From NCBI GenBank assembly GCA_016210565.1, contig JACQUA010000237.1:1-61006 (forward strand): a stretch of DNA of 61,006 bases, given 5' to 3'. Numbering within the stretch: the stretch's first letter is position 1; each line of letters opens with the position of its first letter. Of this stretch, positions 17,086 through 25,261 are shown piece after piece. This stretch comes from Chloroflexota bacterium (GTDB lineage: Bacteria; Chloroflexota; Dehalococcoidia; JACQUA01). Both the position numbers and the translations under genes were made by a program. The notes under the pieces are model-generated. The model did not search any database, was not told the DNA's origin, and saw only the letters and a list, made by a program, of their open reading frames with translations.

Positions 17086-17361
17086 TGGTTCATGGTGTTG
17101 CGCATATATGCTTTCTACGACAATGCGAAGTCAGCTATTCATTAGCCCCATTTGTGAGGGCGAGGTAATGCTCGCTTGTAATGTGTGACTTGTTGAGCCA
17201 AGCCGTTTCTCACCGCAGCCTCAGCTATATCCTCCTTCCCGGGAAACCACCGGGGTGCCAGCTATGAGAACTCGCGGTTGACATCAATCGTTTCACCTGA
17301 TTCAAACCGCTATTCCAGGTAGCTATGCAGCACGCTTGGCCCTTCGGACGGGTACAGGTTT
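17086..17361. other. Gap without a recognised gene
   Basis: Bases 17171-17195 repeat the GCTTGTAATGTGTGACTTGTT segment also seen at 14733-14756. Otherwise I see only unremarkable spacer before the promoter at 17362. Confidence 0.4.
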
Positions 17362-17381
17362 TTGACACGTCGTGCTATAAT
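17362..17381 (+). promoter_or_regulatory. Extended -10 promoter for leader RNA copy 2
   Basis: TTGACA (17362-17367), eight bases, then TATAAT (17376-17381) with an upstream TG at 17373-17374. The arrangement and the next bases (TGCCTGTTTTGTCGAG) match copy 1, so promoter and leader were duplicated as one unit. Confidence 0.65.
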
Positions 17382-17402
17382 TGCCTGTTTTGTCGAGGCT
17401 GT

Positions 17403-17487
17403 TCGGTGATGACCTCTGGCAGCCCTCCGTGAGGGCGTGGGCCGGTCACGCGGCCGGAGTCTTCCGGGGAAAAGCCGGCATCGCCGA
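17403..17487 (+). ncRNA. Structured 5' leader RNA, copy 2 (riboswitch-like, unassigned)
   Basis: The outer stem CGGTGATG (17404-17411) pairs with CATCGCCG (17479-17486). The second stem GCCC (17422-17425) pairs with GGGC (17439-17442) around TCCGTGAGGGCGT, which has the same 13-base length as in copy 1. A third hairpin is CCGG/CCGG (17454-17457/17464-17467), followed by the conserved GGGGAAAAG. The ten-base joint between stems one and two also keeps its length. It lies about 190 bases before the receptor gene that overlaps the RdhA-like gene. A 15-codon open frame (17597-17644) with a poor context lies between them. Confidence 0.65.
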
Positions 17488-17677
17488 AGTCCAGCTCTCA
17501 GAGACCCCGATGCATCGGCGTGCCGCCACCAGCGTAGACGGGTACGGAGGCCTGTCGTAACCGGTGGAAGGACACACAAATGAAGAGGACGTAGACATGA
17601 GAAGAACTGTTGTAGAGATATTCCAGCCAGTCAAGGCAAAGTGAGTTCCACCATGTTCTGGGAAGGAGGGAGATTTG

Positions 17678-18865
17678 ATGGCTTCTACTAGATGCGGGAT
17701 GTCAGGGTTCGTTGGGGTTTCTGTTCTCGCAATGTTGGTCTTAATCTCTTGCGGGCAGGCTTCGCCGCCTGCTTCTGTGGCCGAGACAAAGAAACCGGCT
17801 GCCAACGCAACGCCCGCCCTCAAAGCCGGTTGGGAGCAGGAGTGGGAAAAGACCCTGGAGGCGGCCAGGAAGGAAGGCAGTGTCAGGTTGTACACCACGG
17901 CCTGGCCGGCGGAAACCAGGACCACCCTCATGAAAGCCTTCAAAGAGAAGTATGGCATAGAACTGGAGTTCTCTCCCTTTGCCAGGGGAGAAGAGACCGT
18001 AACGAAGGTCCAGGCGGAACAAAGGGCCGGCCTCTACCTGGTTGATTTTTTTGGCGATGGCGCTACCATTGCCATCAATCTCTATAAGCCCGCGGGCATT
18101 ACCGGTCCCCTGGAACCGCTTCTGGTCCTTCCCGAGGTGAAGGATCCCAGGCAGTGGAGAGGAGAGCGACTCCCCTTTATAGGCAGAGACAAAGAGTGGA
18201 TCGGGATGGTCGCCGTCAAGCAGTACTACCTGGCCTACAACCCCGACCTCGTCAAGAAAGGAGAAGTCACCACTTACAAAGATGTGTTGAGACCTCAGTA
18301 TAAGGGGAAGGTCACCTGGGACGACCCCACTGTCAGCGGCTCGGGTGCGGCCATGATGACCCACCTGGCTTTTGACCTGTGGACCTTGGAAGAGGCGAAG
18401 GACTATCTGAGGCGACTGGTCAAGGAGCAGCAACTGGTTATCGAGAGAAGCCACCGCCTGCACATCGAGTCGATTGCCAGGGGGAAGTTCGCCATCGGCC
18501 TCGGCAACTCGCCCACGGAGCTGCGCTCGTTCCTCGCCGCCGGCGCTTCCATAGGGGTGGTAAACCCAAAAGAGGGCAGCCGGGTGTCTTCCGGCGCCGG
18601 GGGCATTTCGGCGCCCACCAGACTGGCGCATCCCAATGCGGCCAGGGTCTTCCTCAACTGGCTGCTGGGCAAGGAAGGACAAACGCTTTTCGCGAAGGGC
18701 TACGAAAGCCAGAGCATGCGCCTTGACGCATCCATTGAAGGAATAAATCCCATGTTCCTGATCGATCCCGGTGAGAAGCTCTTCATGGACAGCGAAGAGA
18801 AGACCATCAGGAATGCCGAAGTGATGCTCGTGAGCAAGCAAATCATTGAGGAAGCCGGCAAATGA
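17678..18865 (+). CDS. COG1840-like solute-binding lipoprotein 2, coupled to the RdhA-like gene
   Basis: 395-residue receptor lipoprotein. Seen: lipobox LISCGQ; WEQEWEKTLEAARKEGSV; KYGIELEF; AEQRAGLYLVDFF; EPLLVLPEVKDP; DDPTVSGSG in the second lobe; IARGKFAIGLG; and HPNAARVFLNWLLGKEGQ. ATG 17678 is seven bases after GGAAGGAGGG. The stop TGA overlaps the ATG of the next gene (ATGA at 18862-18865), so the two are translationally coupled. It follows leader RNA copy 2. No transport ATPase or permease is nearby. Inference: it captures, or senses, the substrate for the RdhA-like enzyme. Confidence 0.9.
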   Translation: MASTRCGMSGFVGVSVLAMLVLISCGQASPPASVAETKKPAANATPALKAGWEQEWEKTLEAARKEGSVRLYTTAWPAETRTTLMKAFKEKYGIELEFSPFARGEETVTKVQAEQRAGLYLVDFFGDGATIAINLYKPAGITGPLEPLLVLPEVKDPRQWRGERLPFIGRDKEWIGMVAVKQYYLAYNPDLVKKGEVTTYKDVLRPQYKGKVTWDDPTVSGSGAAMMTHLAFDLWTLEEAKDYLRRLVKEQQLVIERSHRLHIESIARGKFAIGLGNSPTELRSFLAAGASIGVVNPKEGSRVSSGAGGISAPTRLAHPNAARVFLNWLLGKEGQTLFAKGYESQSMRLDASIEGINPMFLIDPGEKLFMDSEEKTIRNAEVMLVSKQIIEEAGK

Positions 18866-20148
18866 TTGAGACGGGAAGAACCAACGAGCGGACTTTTACC
18901 AGAGACGAGCTATTTCCCGAACTGGCGAAACTGAACGGCAAAAGACGGGCCAGCTTCTGGAGCCGGAAGACGGCGGTGCCGACCTATGCCTATGACATTG
19001 TCGGGCCTTTGAAACGCTATGACGGCAGGGATGCTGTGCTGGCCAGGGGCGCCCTTAGGCCGGGCACGGAGGCCTATCGCGCCTACTACGAACGGCATCC
19101 GGAGCTGGAGGAAGCCGACCGCAAGCTTCGCAGCCTGATCGCCCCGGAAGAAAAGAGGAAGCAAAGGGAATCCCGTTTCGGGGAACAACCATTGGCCCTG
19201 GCCTTGAGCAGCGCCAGCCCGCTTAACCCGCACGTCTCCCGGGGAATCTACGGCCGGATTTCGGAACACAAGGTTGCGATGGACCCCGAGACGGCGGCCA
19301 GGAACATCAAGGGTGTGGCCCGGTACCTGGGGGCCGATCTGGTAGGCATTTGCCGCCTCAATCCGCTCTGGGTTTACAGCTATGACAGGGATGGCAACCC
19401 GGTCGATCTCAATCACACCTATGCCATATGCATGGCCTTCGCCTACCGTGATTTCGATATGCTGCTGGCGCAAAGGGGGACCTCTCCCGCAGCCATGATC
19501 GAGTGCAACCACTGGCAGTTCAGCATTGCGGTAACGGTGGGGTTGCGCCTGGCTTCCTATATTCGGAATCTGGGCTATGACGCCCGGGACCAGGTGGGCG
19601 GGCAGGTGCAGAACATCCCCCTGGCTATAGACGCCGGGCTGGGGGAACTGGGGCGTTGCGGTCTGCTGAATACCAAAAAGTTCGGGCCGGCCGTGCGCCT
19701 CGATATCGTGACCACGGATCTGCCTCTGGCGGTGGACAGCCCGGTGGACATCGGCGTGCAGGACCTGTGCGCTAAATGCAAGAAATGCTCCGAAGTTTGC
19801 CCGGTGGGCGCCATGTCAACGAAAGATGAAAAGGATGTGGTGAGGGGCGTCAAAGTGTGGCCTATCGATTCGGAGAAGTGTCTGAAGTTCCGGATGGCCT
19901 TCGGCGATATCGAGCACTGCAACTACTGTGTCGCTGCCTGCTGCTGGACGAAGCCCCTGAACTGGTTCCATCGCCTGTGGGGCGAACTGGCCGCCCGCTC
20001 GTCGCTGGGCCGCACGTTCCTGGCCTGGGTCGACGATGTGTTTTACGGGCACAGACCCCGGCAGCACCGGCTGCCCGGCTGGCTGAACTATGACCGGACC
20101 AGGCCGACCCTGAAGGAGCGTGTGAGCAGGTCTTTGCACCACATATGA
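18862..20148 (+). CDS. Reductive-dehalogenase-like (RdhA-family) corrinoid/Fe-S protein
   Basis: 428-residue member of the RdhA/QueG-related family, which uses a corrinoid and two [4Fe-4S] clusters for reductive chemistry. Seen: the RdhA core YIRNLGYDAR, NIPLAIDAGLGELGR and TTDLPLAVDSP; cluster 1 as CAKCKKCSEVCP (Cys303, 306, 309, 313); and cluster 2 as Cys340, then 12 residues, then CNYCVAAC (Cys353, 356, 360). There is no twin-arginine signal, and no small RdhB-type anchor gene follows, so it is probably cytoplasmic, unlike respiratory dehalogenases. It could dehalogenate, or perform another corrinoid-linked reduction. It is coupled to the upstream receptor gene by an ATGA overlap. Confidence 0.9.
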   Translation: MIETGRTNERTFTRDELFPELAKLNGKRRASFWSRKTAVPTYAYDIVGPLKRYDGRDAVLARGALRPGTEAYRAYYERHPELEEADRKLRSLIAPEEKRKQRESRFGEQPLALALSSASPLNPHVSRGIYGRISEHKVAMDPETAARNIKGVARYLGADLVGICRLNPLWVYSYDRDGNPVDLNHTYAICMAFAYRDFDMLLAQRGTSPAAMIECNHWQFSIAVTVGLRLASYIRNLGYDARDQVGGQVQNIPLAIDAGLGELGRCGLLNTKKFGPAVRLDIVTTDLPLAVDSPVDIGVQDLCAKCKKCSEVCPVGAMSTKDEKDVVRGVKVWPIDSEKCLKFRMAFGDIEHCNYCVAACCWTKPLNWFHRLWGELAARSSLGRTFLAWVDDVFYGHRPRQHRLPGWLNYDRTRPTLKERVSRSLHHI

Positions 20149-20406
20149 GGAGAAGGAGAACGTCAGTATCACACGCCACCGCGCCTGTGAGCCGTGAATC
20201 GGCGCCTCAGTCGTCTCGCCTGTAAGAGGCGGAACTTGAACACGGCAGGTTTGTCCGGTCAAAGTCCAATAAGCTGCTGCCCCGGGTGGCATGGAGCTAA
20301 CAGTGACCGGCAAGGATATATTGACTTTGGGTGCGGTTCACCACCCACGGGCGAGATGCCTGTGGCACTGGTGGTGAAAAGCATTGCTGACAGAAGGAGG
20401 GTCATG

Positions 20407-21573
20407 ATGAAAAACCTATGCTGTTTTGGCCTGCTGGTGGTTCTGGTGTTATCAGTCGCCGGATGTGCGGGCGCCCTGGCGCCGGCGCCGGCCAAGCCCC
20501 CCGAAAAAGCCGCACCCGCGGCGCCGGCCGGGATCGCCAGAGAGGGCGACTGGAGGGTGGAATGGGACAAGAAGGTGGCGGCGGCCAGGGAAGAAAAGGA
20601 ATTGCTGTTTTACTGGATGGGCGTGGCGGATGCCAGGATGGAGTTGACCAGAGCCTTCGGGAGCAAGTTTGGCATCAAACTCGAGTTCGTCACCGGCCTG
20701 CCCATGGAACTGGCGCAAAAAATGGTCAACGAGCGTACCGCGGGACTGTATCTGGCTGACGCCATCAACATGGGAGGCGCGACTCTGCTGACCGTCGTCA
20801 AGCCGCAGGGATTGCTCCGGCCTCTGGAGCCCGATCTGATTCTCCCTGAGGTCAAAGAGCCGGGGTCGTGGAAGATCGGGCGCCTTCCGCTGATTGATAA
20901 GGACGGCCAGGTAGTGGGCATGCTGGCGAACTATGAGAGGTATGTCGCCCGGAACACGGAGCTGGTCAGGGAAGAGGAGATTTCCTCTCTCAAGGACTTA
21001 TTGAACCCCAGGTGGAAAGGTAAGCTGGTGATGCAGGACCCCACCATGACCGGAGCAGGCCTTTCCATGTCTGCTTTCTTGGGACGGACCTGGGGGCTGG
21101 AGCAGGCCCTGGATTTTCTGCGGGGGCTGGTCAACCAGGAAGTTGTTACCACGCGGGACAAAAGGGCGCAGGTGGAATGGGTGTCCAGAGGCAAGTATGC
21201 CATCGCCATTGCCCCGGCTCCGGACGTGCTGTCAGAGTTCAAGGCTCTGGGTTCTCCCATTGCCTCGGTACGGCTGGCGGAAGGGGGTGGGCTTCAGACC
21301 GTCGGTGGAGCGCTGGCCATGCCGGCCAGACCCGCGCACCCCAATGCCAGCGTCGTTTTCCTGAACTGGCTCCTGAGTAAGGACGGGCAGGACGCCTACG
21401 TGAAGGGCATACGGCTGCCCAGCGCCCGCCTGGATGTATCGCATGAAGGCATCGATGAGCTCTTCTTTGCCGGGCCGGGGGACAAGCTTACCTATGGCGA
21501 CGAGGAGTTCTTCCTGCTCCAGGGCAAGATGCTGCCGTCAATAAGGGACATATTCGCGGGGCCAGCGAAGTGA
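20407..21573 (+). CDS. COG1840-like solute-binding lipoprotein 3
   Basis: 388-residue receptor lipoprotein. Seen: lipobox SVAGCA; an Ala/Pro linker; WRVEWDKKVAAAREEKELLF; KFGIKLEFVTG; ERTAGLYLADA; LILPEVKEP; QDPTMTGAG; VSRGKYAIAIA; and HPNASVVFLNWLLSKDGQ. Two adjacent ATGs (20404, 20407) follow AGAAGGAGG; the second gives the better six-base spacing. The Mo/W oxidoreductase starts 151 bases downstream on the same strand, with a CGTAGCGACAGGGCTTGTCC hairpin repeat between them. As with the other paralogs, no transport partner genes are adjacent. Confidence 0.88.
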   Translation: MKNLCCFGLLVVLVLSVAGCAGALAPAPAKPPEKAAPAAPAGIAREGDWRVEWDKKVAAAREEKELLFYWMGVADARMELTRAFGSKFGIKLEFVTGLPMELAQKMVNERTAGLYLADAINMGGATLLTVVKPQGLLRPLEPDLILPEVKEPGSWKIGRLPLIDKDGQVVGMLANYERYVARNTELVREEEISSLKDLLNPRWKGKLVMQDPTMTGAGLSMSAFLGRTWGLEQALDFLRGLVNQEVVTTRDKRAQVEWVSRGKYAIAIAPAPDVLSEFKALGSPIASVRLAEGGGLQTVGGALAMPARPAHPNASVVFLNWLLSKDGQDAYVKGIRLPSARLDVSHEGIDELFFAGPGDKLTYGDEEFFLLQGKMLPSIRDIFAGPAK

Positions 21574-21584
21574 TGGTGGGAACA

Positions 21585-21612
21585 CCGTAGCGACAGGGCT
21601 TGTCCCTGTCGG
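21585..21612. repeat. Dispersed CGACAGGGCTTGTCCCTGTCG hairpin
   Basis: A perfect short stem between the receptor and Mo/W oxidoreductase genes. It is the same family as 8616-8692 and 10706-10738, and a CGACACCCGCAAGGGGTGTC half-hairpin follows near 21636. It has no T-run, so it is not an obvious terminator. Confidence 0.6.
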
Positions 21613-21724
21613 ACCGTGGGGGAAAGACAACCAACGACACCCGCAAGGGGTGTCTATGGTCGTCTTACAGGCACGGTGGCCTGCGGCGCCGGGTGACGAC
21701 ACGGAAAGAAACGGGTAAGCGCTA

Positions 21725-24268
21725 TTGAAGAATATCCAGGCCAGGGTTAAGGAAGACCTGTGGATTCCCACGGCCTGCTGGTTCTGCGTCATGGGGCCGT
21801 GCCTGCAGCGCTATCGCCGGGTCGATGGCGTGGTGGTGAACGTTCAGGGTAACCTGGAAGAGCCGGGGTTTGCCGAATGGTCGCGGAACGAGGGGAGAAT
21901 TTGCGCCAAGCCCTACGGACTGATTGAGAAGGTTTACAATCCTCACCGCATCCGGTCGCCCCTCAAACGGACCAACCGGGAAAAAGGACTGGATATTGAC
22001 CCCGGCTGGGTGGAGATTAGCTGGGAGGAAGCCCTGGAGACCGTTGCCGGAAAATTCAAAGAGATCCGGGAAGAAGATACCAGGGGCCTTTGCAGCACTT
22101 TCCACAGCGTCGCCCAATCCAGCATGGGCGGCACGTGGCCGGCGTTCTATATCGCCTTCGGACCGATGCAGGACCTGAGAGGGGGGTCGGGCGTCCGCTG
22201 CGGCCTGGGGGTGCACATGTTCGCCAATACCATCCACGGCGGATTCAGATGCGCTCCTGATACGAAATACACCAGGTACATGATCATTGTGGGCAGCAAT
22301 GTGGCGGCTTCCGGGGGTGTGTGCGGGAACCTGTACCATGCCGGCGCTAGAAAGGTGGTGGTTGACCCGGTGTTGACCTTGACCGCGGCCAAAGCCGACG
22401 AGTGGCTGCCGATCAAACCGGGTACTGACGTGGCCTTCATGCTCAGCATGATCCACGTCATCATCCACGAGCTGAGAATCTACGATGCGGAGTTCTTGAA
22501 AAGCCTTACCAATGCTCCCTATCTGGTCGGCGCAGACGGTTGTTTCACCAGGGACAGCCTTTCAGGCAAACCCCTGGTCTGGGACCCGGCCGCCAGCGCC
22601 CCCATGGTTTTCGATGATCCCCGTGTCAAGGACCCGGCCCTGGAAGGCGCTCATGAGGTGAACGGGCAGGACTGCAAGCCGGTCTTTCAGGTTCTGAAGG
22701 AACACGTGCAGGAATATACCGCGGAATGGGCTGCCGCGATCACGGACATTCCCGCGGCGACGATCCGGCGCATATCAGCGGAGTTTGTTGAGAATGCCCG
22801 GATCGGGAGCACGATTCATCTCGATGGTTTCGATTTGCCTTACCGGCCGGTGGACGTCATTATCGGCAGGCCGGTCGAATCAGGCGTTCACTCCTATCAA
22901 AATGTCCTGGCCCAGCATATTCTCGTGGCGCTGGTGGGGGCGCTAGAAACAGTGGGTGGCCACCACGGAGGGTGCGCTCATCCCACCGATTTCGACCACG
23001 GCATCAGCCCGGGTCCCGATGGGATGCCGGAGCCGGCCTTCCATCCCTTCACCTGGCCGCCGGTGTCCTGGGATATGTGCGAGACCCTGGTCCCCTTTAC
23101 CAGGATATGGGGGCATTCGGCCCATCTCCTGTTCGTCAACCTCGTCAAGCCGCCTCCGGGCTTGCCTCTTCCTCCGCCTCCCCGGGCCTACCTGCGCTTC
23201 CGCAACAACTGCGTCGTCTCGGTCGGGCAGCCAGATCTGGTGGTGGAGGCTTTGAAGAAGATACCTTTCATCGTGTCCATCGCCTACACTGATGACGAAG
23301 TTACCCGCCTGGCGGACATTGTCTTGCCCGATCTTACGGAATTGGAGCGGTACGAGGTAATAGACACGGACAAGAAGCTGGGTTCGGGACGGCGCTTCCG
23401 GGGGATTGTGCTCAAGCAGCCCGTGGTGGAGCCGCCGCCCGGTAACAGGGATATTTCCGATATTTTGACCGAGCTGGCGGCCCGCATCGGCTTTCTCGCA
23501 GATTACAACAGGGTGATAAACATCCGTTTCCACTTGAAGGACCCCTACAAGCTGGAGCCCGACAGGAAGTACGCCTGGGTAGATGTCGTGGACCGGATTC
23601 TGAATTCGTTAACCAATGATGAAAGGGACCTTGCATGGTTCAAAGAGCACGGTGGGATAGCGTCGCCCCAGGCAGTCCCGGACCAATACAGTGTTCACTT
23701 TAAGATGATGGGAGAAAAGCTGAGATACAGTTTGCCCTACATGGAGACGGTCAAGAAAGTGGGAGAGAACCTTGCCGTCAAGCTGGTCGAGGTCGGCATT
23801 GGCTGGTGGCCCACCACGGAGTACGTTGCTTTGCCGACCTATATGCCATCAGTATTGGACGCGGTTCCCGCGGAATACGATCTTTTTGTGACGACTTGCC
23901 GCTTGCCCCAATATGCCAATGCCAGCAATGTCGATTGTTCACTGCAAAATGAAGTGGCCCGCCAGGTCCCGGGGCAACAGGAAATCCTGATGAACTCCAG
24001 AACGGCCGGTGCAAGGGGAATCAAGGAGGGAGACGAGATATGGGTGGAATCGCCGGTGGGCAGGGTAAAGGGAGTGGTCACGCTCAGCGAAGGCATCCGT
24101 CCGGATACCATCTTGATGGCTGGCCAATTCGGGCAGTCCACAACGCCCGTGGCCAGGGACACGGGCAGGGCCTCCATCAATGCATTGACGCCGGTTAGCT
24201 ACGAATGGACCGACCAGGTGACAGGCACGATGCAATCAACCGTCAAAGCGAGAGTCTACCGGGCGTAG
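21725..24268 (+). CDS. Molybdo/tungstopterin oxidoreductase, catalytic subunit (DMSO-reductase superfamily) 1
   Basis: 847-residue catalytic subunit. Seen: an N-terminal [4Fe-4S] motif CWFCVMGPC (spacing C-x2-C-x4-C) with the fourth cysteine in GRICAKPYG; a likely metal-ligand cysteine in GVRCGLGVHMFAN; pterin-contact segments (VDPVLTLTAAKADEW, PGTDVAFML, the GGHHGG loop); and a C-terminal dinucleotide-binding domain with QFGQSTTPVARDTGR. No Tat signal. The start is TTG 21725 with a weak ribosome-binding site. It is clearly paralogous to the protein at 31341-33923. Unlike that one it has no adjacent Fe-S subunit, and a receptor gene precedes it instead. Reaction unknown; long relatives include transhydroxylases and other non-respiratory enzymes. 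Confidence 0.88.
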   Translation: MKNIQARVKEDLWIPTACWFCVMGPCLQRYRRVDGVVVNVQGNLEEPGFAEWSRNEGRICAKPYGLIEKVYNPHRIRSPLKRTNREKGLDIDPGWVEISWEEALETVAGKFKEIREEDTRGLCSTFHSVAQSSMGGTWPAFYIAFGPMQDLRGGSGVRCGLGVHMFANTIHGGFRCAPDTKYTRYMIIVGSNVAASGGVCGNLYHAGARKVVVDPVLTLTAAKADEWLPIKPGTDVAFMLSMIHVIIHELRIYDAEFLKSLTNAPYLVGADGCFTRDSLSGKPLVWDPAASAPMVFDDPRVKDPALEGAHEVNGQDCKPVFQVLKEHVQEYTAEWAAAITDIPAATIRRISAEFVENARIGSTIHLDGFDLPYRPVDVIIGRPVESGVHSYQNVLAQHILVALVGALETVGGHHGGCAHPTDFDHGISPGPDGMPEPAFHPFTWPPVSWDMCETLVPFTRIWGHSAHLLFVNLVKPPPGLPLPPPPRAYLRFRNNCVVSVGQPDLVVEALKKIPFIVSIAYTDDEVTRLADIVLPDLTELERYEVIDTDKKLGSGRRFRGIVLKQPVVEPPPGNRDISDILTELAARIGFLADYNRVINIRFHLKDPYKLEPDRKYAWVDVVDRILNSLTNDERDLAWFKEHGGIASPQAVPDQYSVHFKMMGEKLRYSLPYMETVKKVGENLAVKLVEVGIGWWPTTEYVALPTYMPSVLDAVPAEYDLFVTTCRLPQYANASNVDCSLQNEVARQVPGQQEILMNSRTAGARGIKEGDEIWVESPVGRVKGVVTLSEGIRPDTILMAGQFGQSTTPVARDTGRASINALTPVSYEWTDQVTGTMQSTVKARVYRA

Positions 24269-24353
24269 AACGGGGGGGTGTAGCCGCTCCGCTCTGCGAT
24301 AGTCCCGACTCGTCGGGACAGTCTTTAGCCTGCGGGGGCGGTCGTTCTTGTAG

Positions 24354-24359
24354 TATAAT
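24354..24359 (+). promoter_or_regulatory. Possible -10 box before livG
   Basis: TATAAT, 125 bases before livG, directly after a copy of the CTTTAGCCTGCGGGGGCGG repeat. No -35 box is recognisable. Confidence 0.3.
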
Positions 24360-24484
24360 CCACCGGGCTGCAGTCATGCAGCTCCTTTGTGCGCCTGGTG
24401 TCTTTGTGCGACACTGCGCGCCGCCATTCTTTGTTTCCTATTAGTCCTGATTCGCCTGGATACAGCCCGATGGAGAGCCCGGAC

Positions 24485-25261
24485 ATGGAAAACGCGCTTC
24501 TGGAACTGGAGGGGGTGAGCCGCTACTTCGGCGGGCTGGCGGCCGTGTCTAATTTGAGCTTAACCGTTTCCCGGGGGCAGCTCAAGGCGATTATCGGCCC
24601 CAACGGTTCAGGCAAGACAACCCTTTTTAATGTCATCTCCATGATCTACCCGCCTCAAAAGGGCTCGGTGAAATTCAAAGACAGGCCGCTCAACGGGCTC
24701 AGACCTCACGCCGTTGCCTCCCTCGGAGTTGTGCGCACTTTTCAGAACATAAGGTTGTTCGCCGAAGGTGTAACGGCCATCGAGAATGTCATTGCCGGGC
24801 AACTCGGCAGGTCCGGGACAGGCACGCTCGATGTCATATTCCGAAAGGGCAAAGCCAGGGCGGAATACCGGCGCTGCGAGGAAACGGCGATGAAGTGGCT
24901 GGACTACGTGGGGCTTGCTTCCAAAGCCAACCTGGGAATACACGCCCTCAATTTCGGCGAGCAGAGGGCACTGGAGCTGGCGCGGGCGCTGGCCGCGGAC
25001 CCCGAGCTCATCTTGCTGGATGAACCGGCAGCGGGCCTGAACGAGACGGAGGCCAGAGGCTTCTCCCGGAAGCTGCTCCAGATTAACAGGGAGCTGAACA
25101 AGACCATTTGCCTGGTGGAGCATAATATCAAGCTGGTTATGGGCGTGGCGGACCAGATCATGGTGATGAATTACGGAGAGAAATTGGCGGAAGGGAATCC
25201 TGACGAAATCAGGAAGAATGAAGCCGTGATCAAGTGTTATCTGGGAGAGGCGGTCTACTGA
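24485..25261 (+). CDS. livG: Branched-chain-amino-acid-type ABC transporter ATPase LivG, system 1
   Basis: 258-residue ATP-binding subunit on the cytoplasmic face of a Liv-type importer. Seen: Walker A GPNGSGKTTLF; the LivG-type VRTFQNIRLF; the signature LNFGEQRALELARAL in place of LSGGQ; Walker B LILLDEPAAGL; and the switch histidine in VEHNIKLVM. ATG 24485 lies nine bases after GGAG; an upstream in-frame ATG at 24470 is weaker. It overlaps livF by one base (TGATG). Its membrane and receptor partners are probably the convergent genes at 26317-29764. Confidence 0.9.
   Translation: MENALLELEGVSRYFGGLAAVSNLSLTVSRGQLKAIIGPNGSGKTTLFNVISMIYPPQKGSVKFKDRPLNGLRPHAVASLGVVRTFQNIRLFAEGVTAIENVIAGQLGRSGTGTLDVIFRKGKARAEYRRCEETAMKWLDYVGLASKANLGIHALNFGEQRALELARALAADPELILLDEPAAGLNETEARGFSRKLLQINRELNKTICLVEHNIKLVMGVADQIMVMNYGEKLAEGNPDEIRKNEAVIKCYLGEAVY

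Noticed and set aside
17403-17487. Cobalamin riboswitch upstream of the RdhA-like gene
   Set aside because: Attractive because RdhA proteins need corrinoid, but the GCCACTG box and the other conserved blocks of that class are absent and the element is too short.
17597-17644. 15-codon open frame (MRRTVVEIFQPVKAK) between leader RNA copy 2 and receptor 2
   Set aside because: The frame is very short and I see no sign of conservation. It could be a leader peptide, but its start resembles a decayed receptor N-terminus (compare MRKTAVSV at 11354), so I did not annotate it as a gene.
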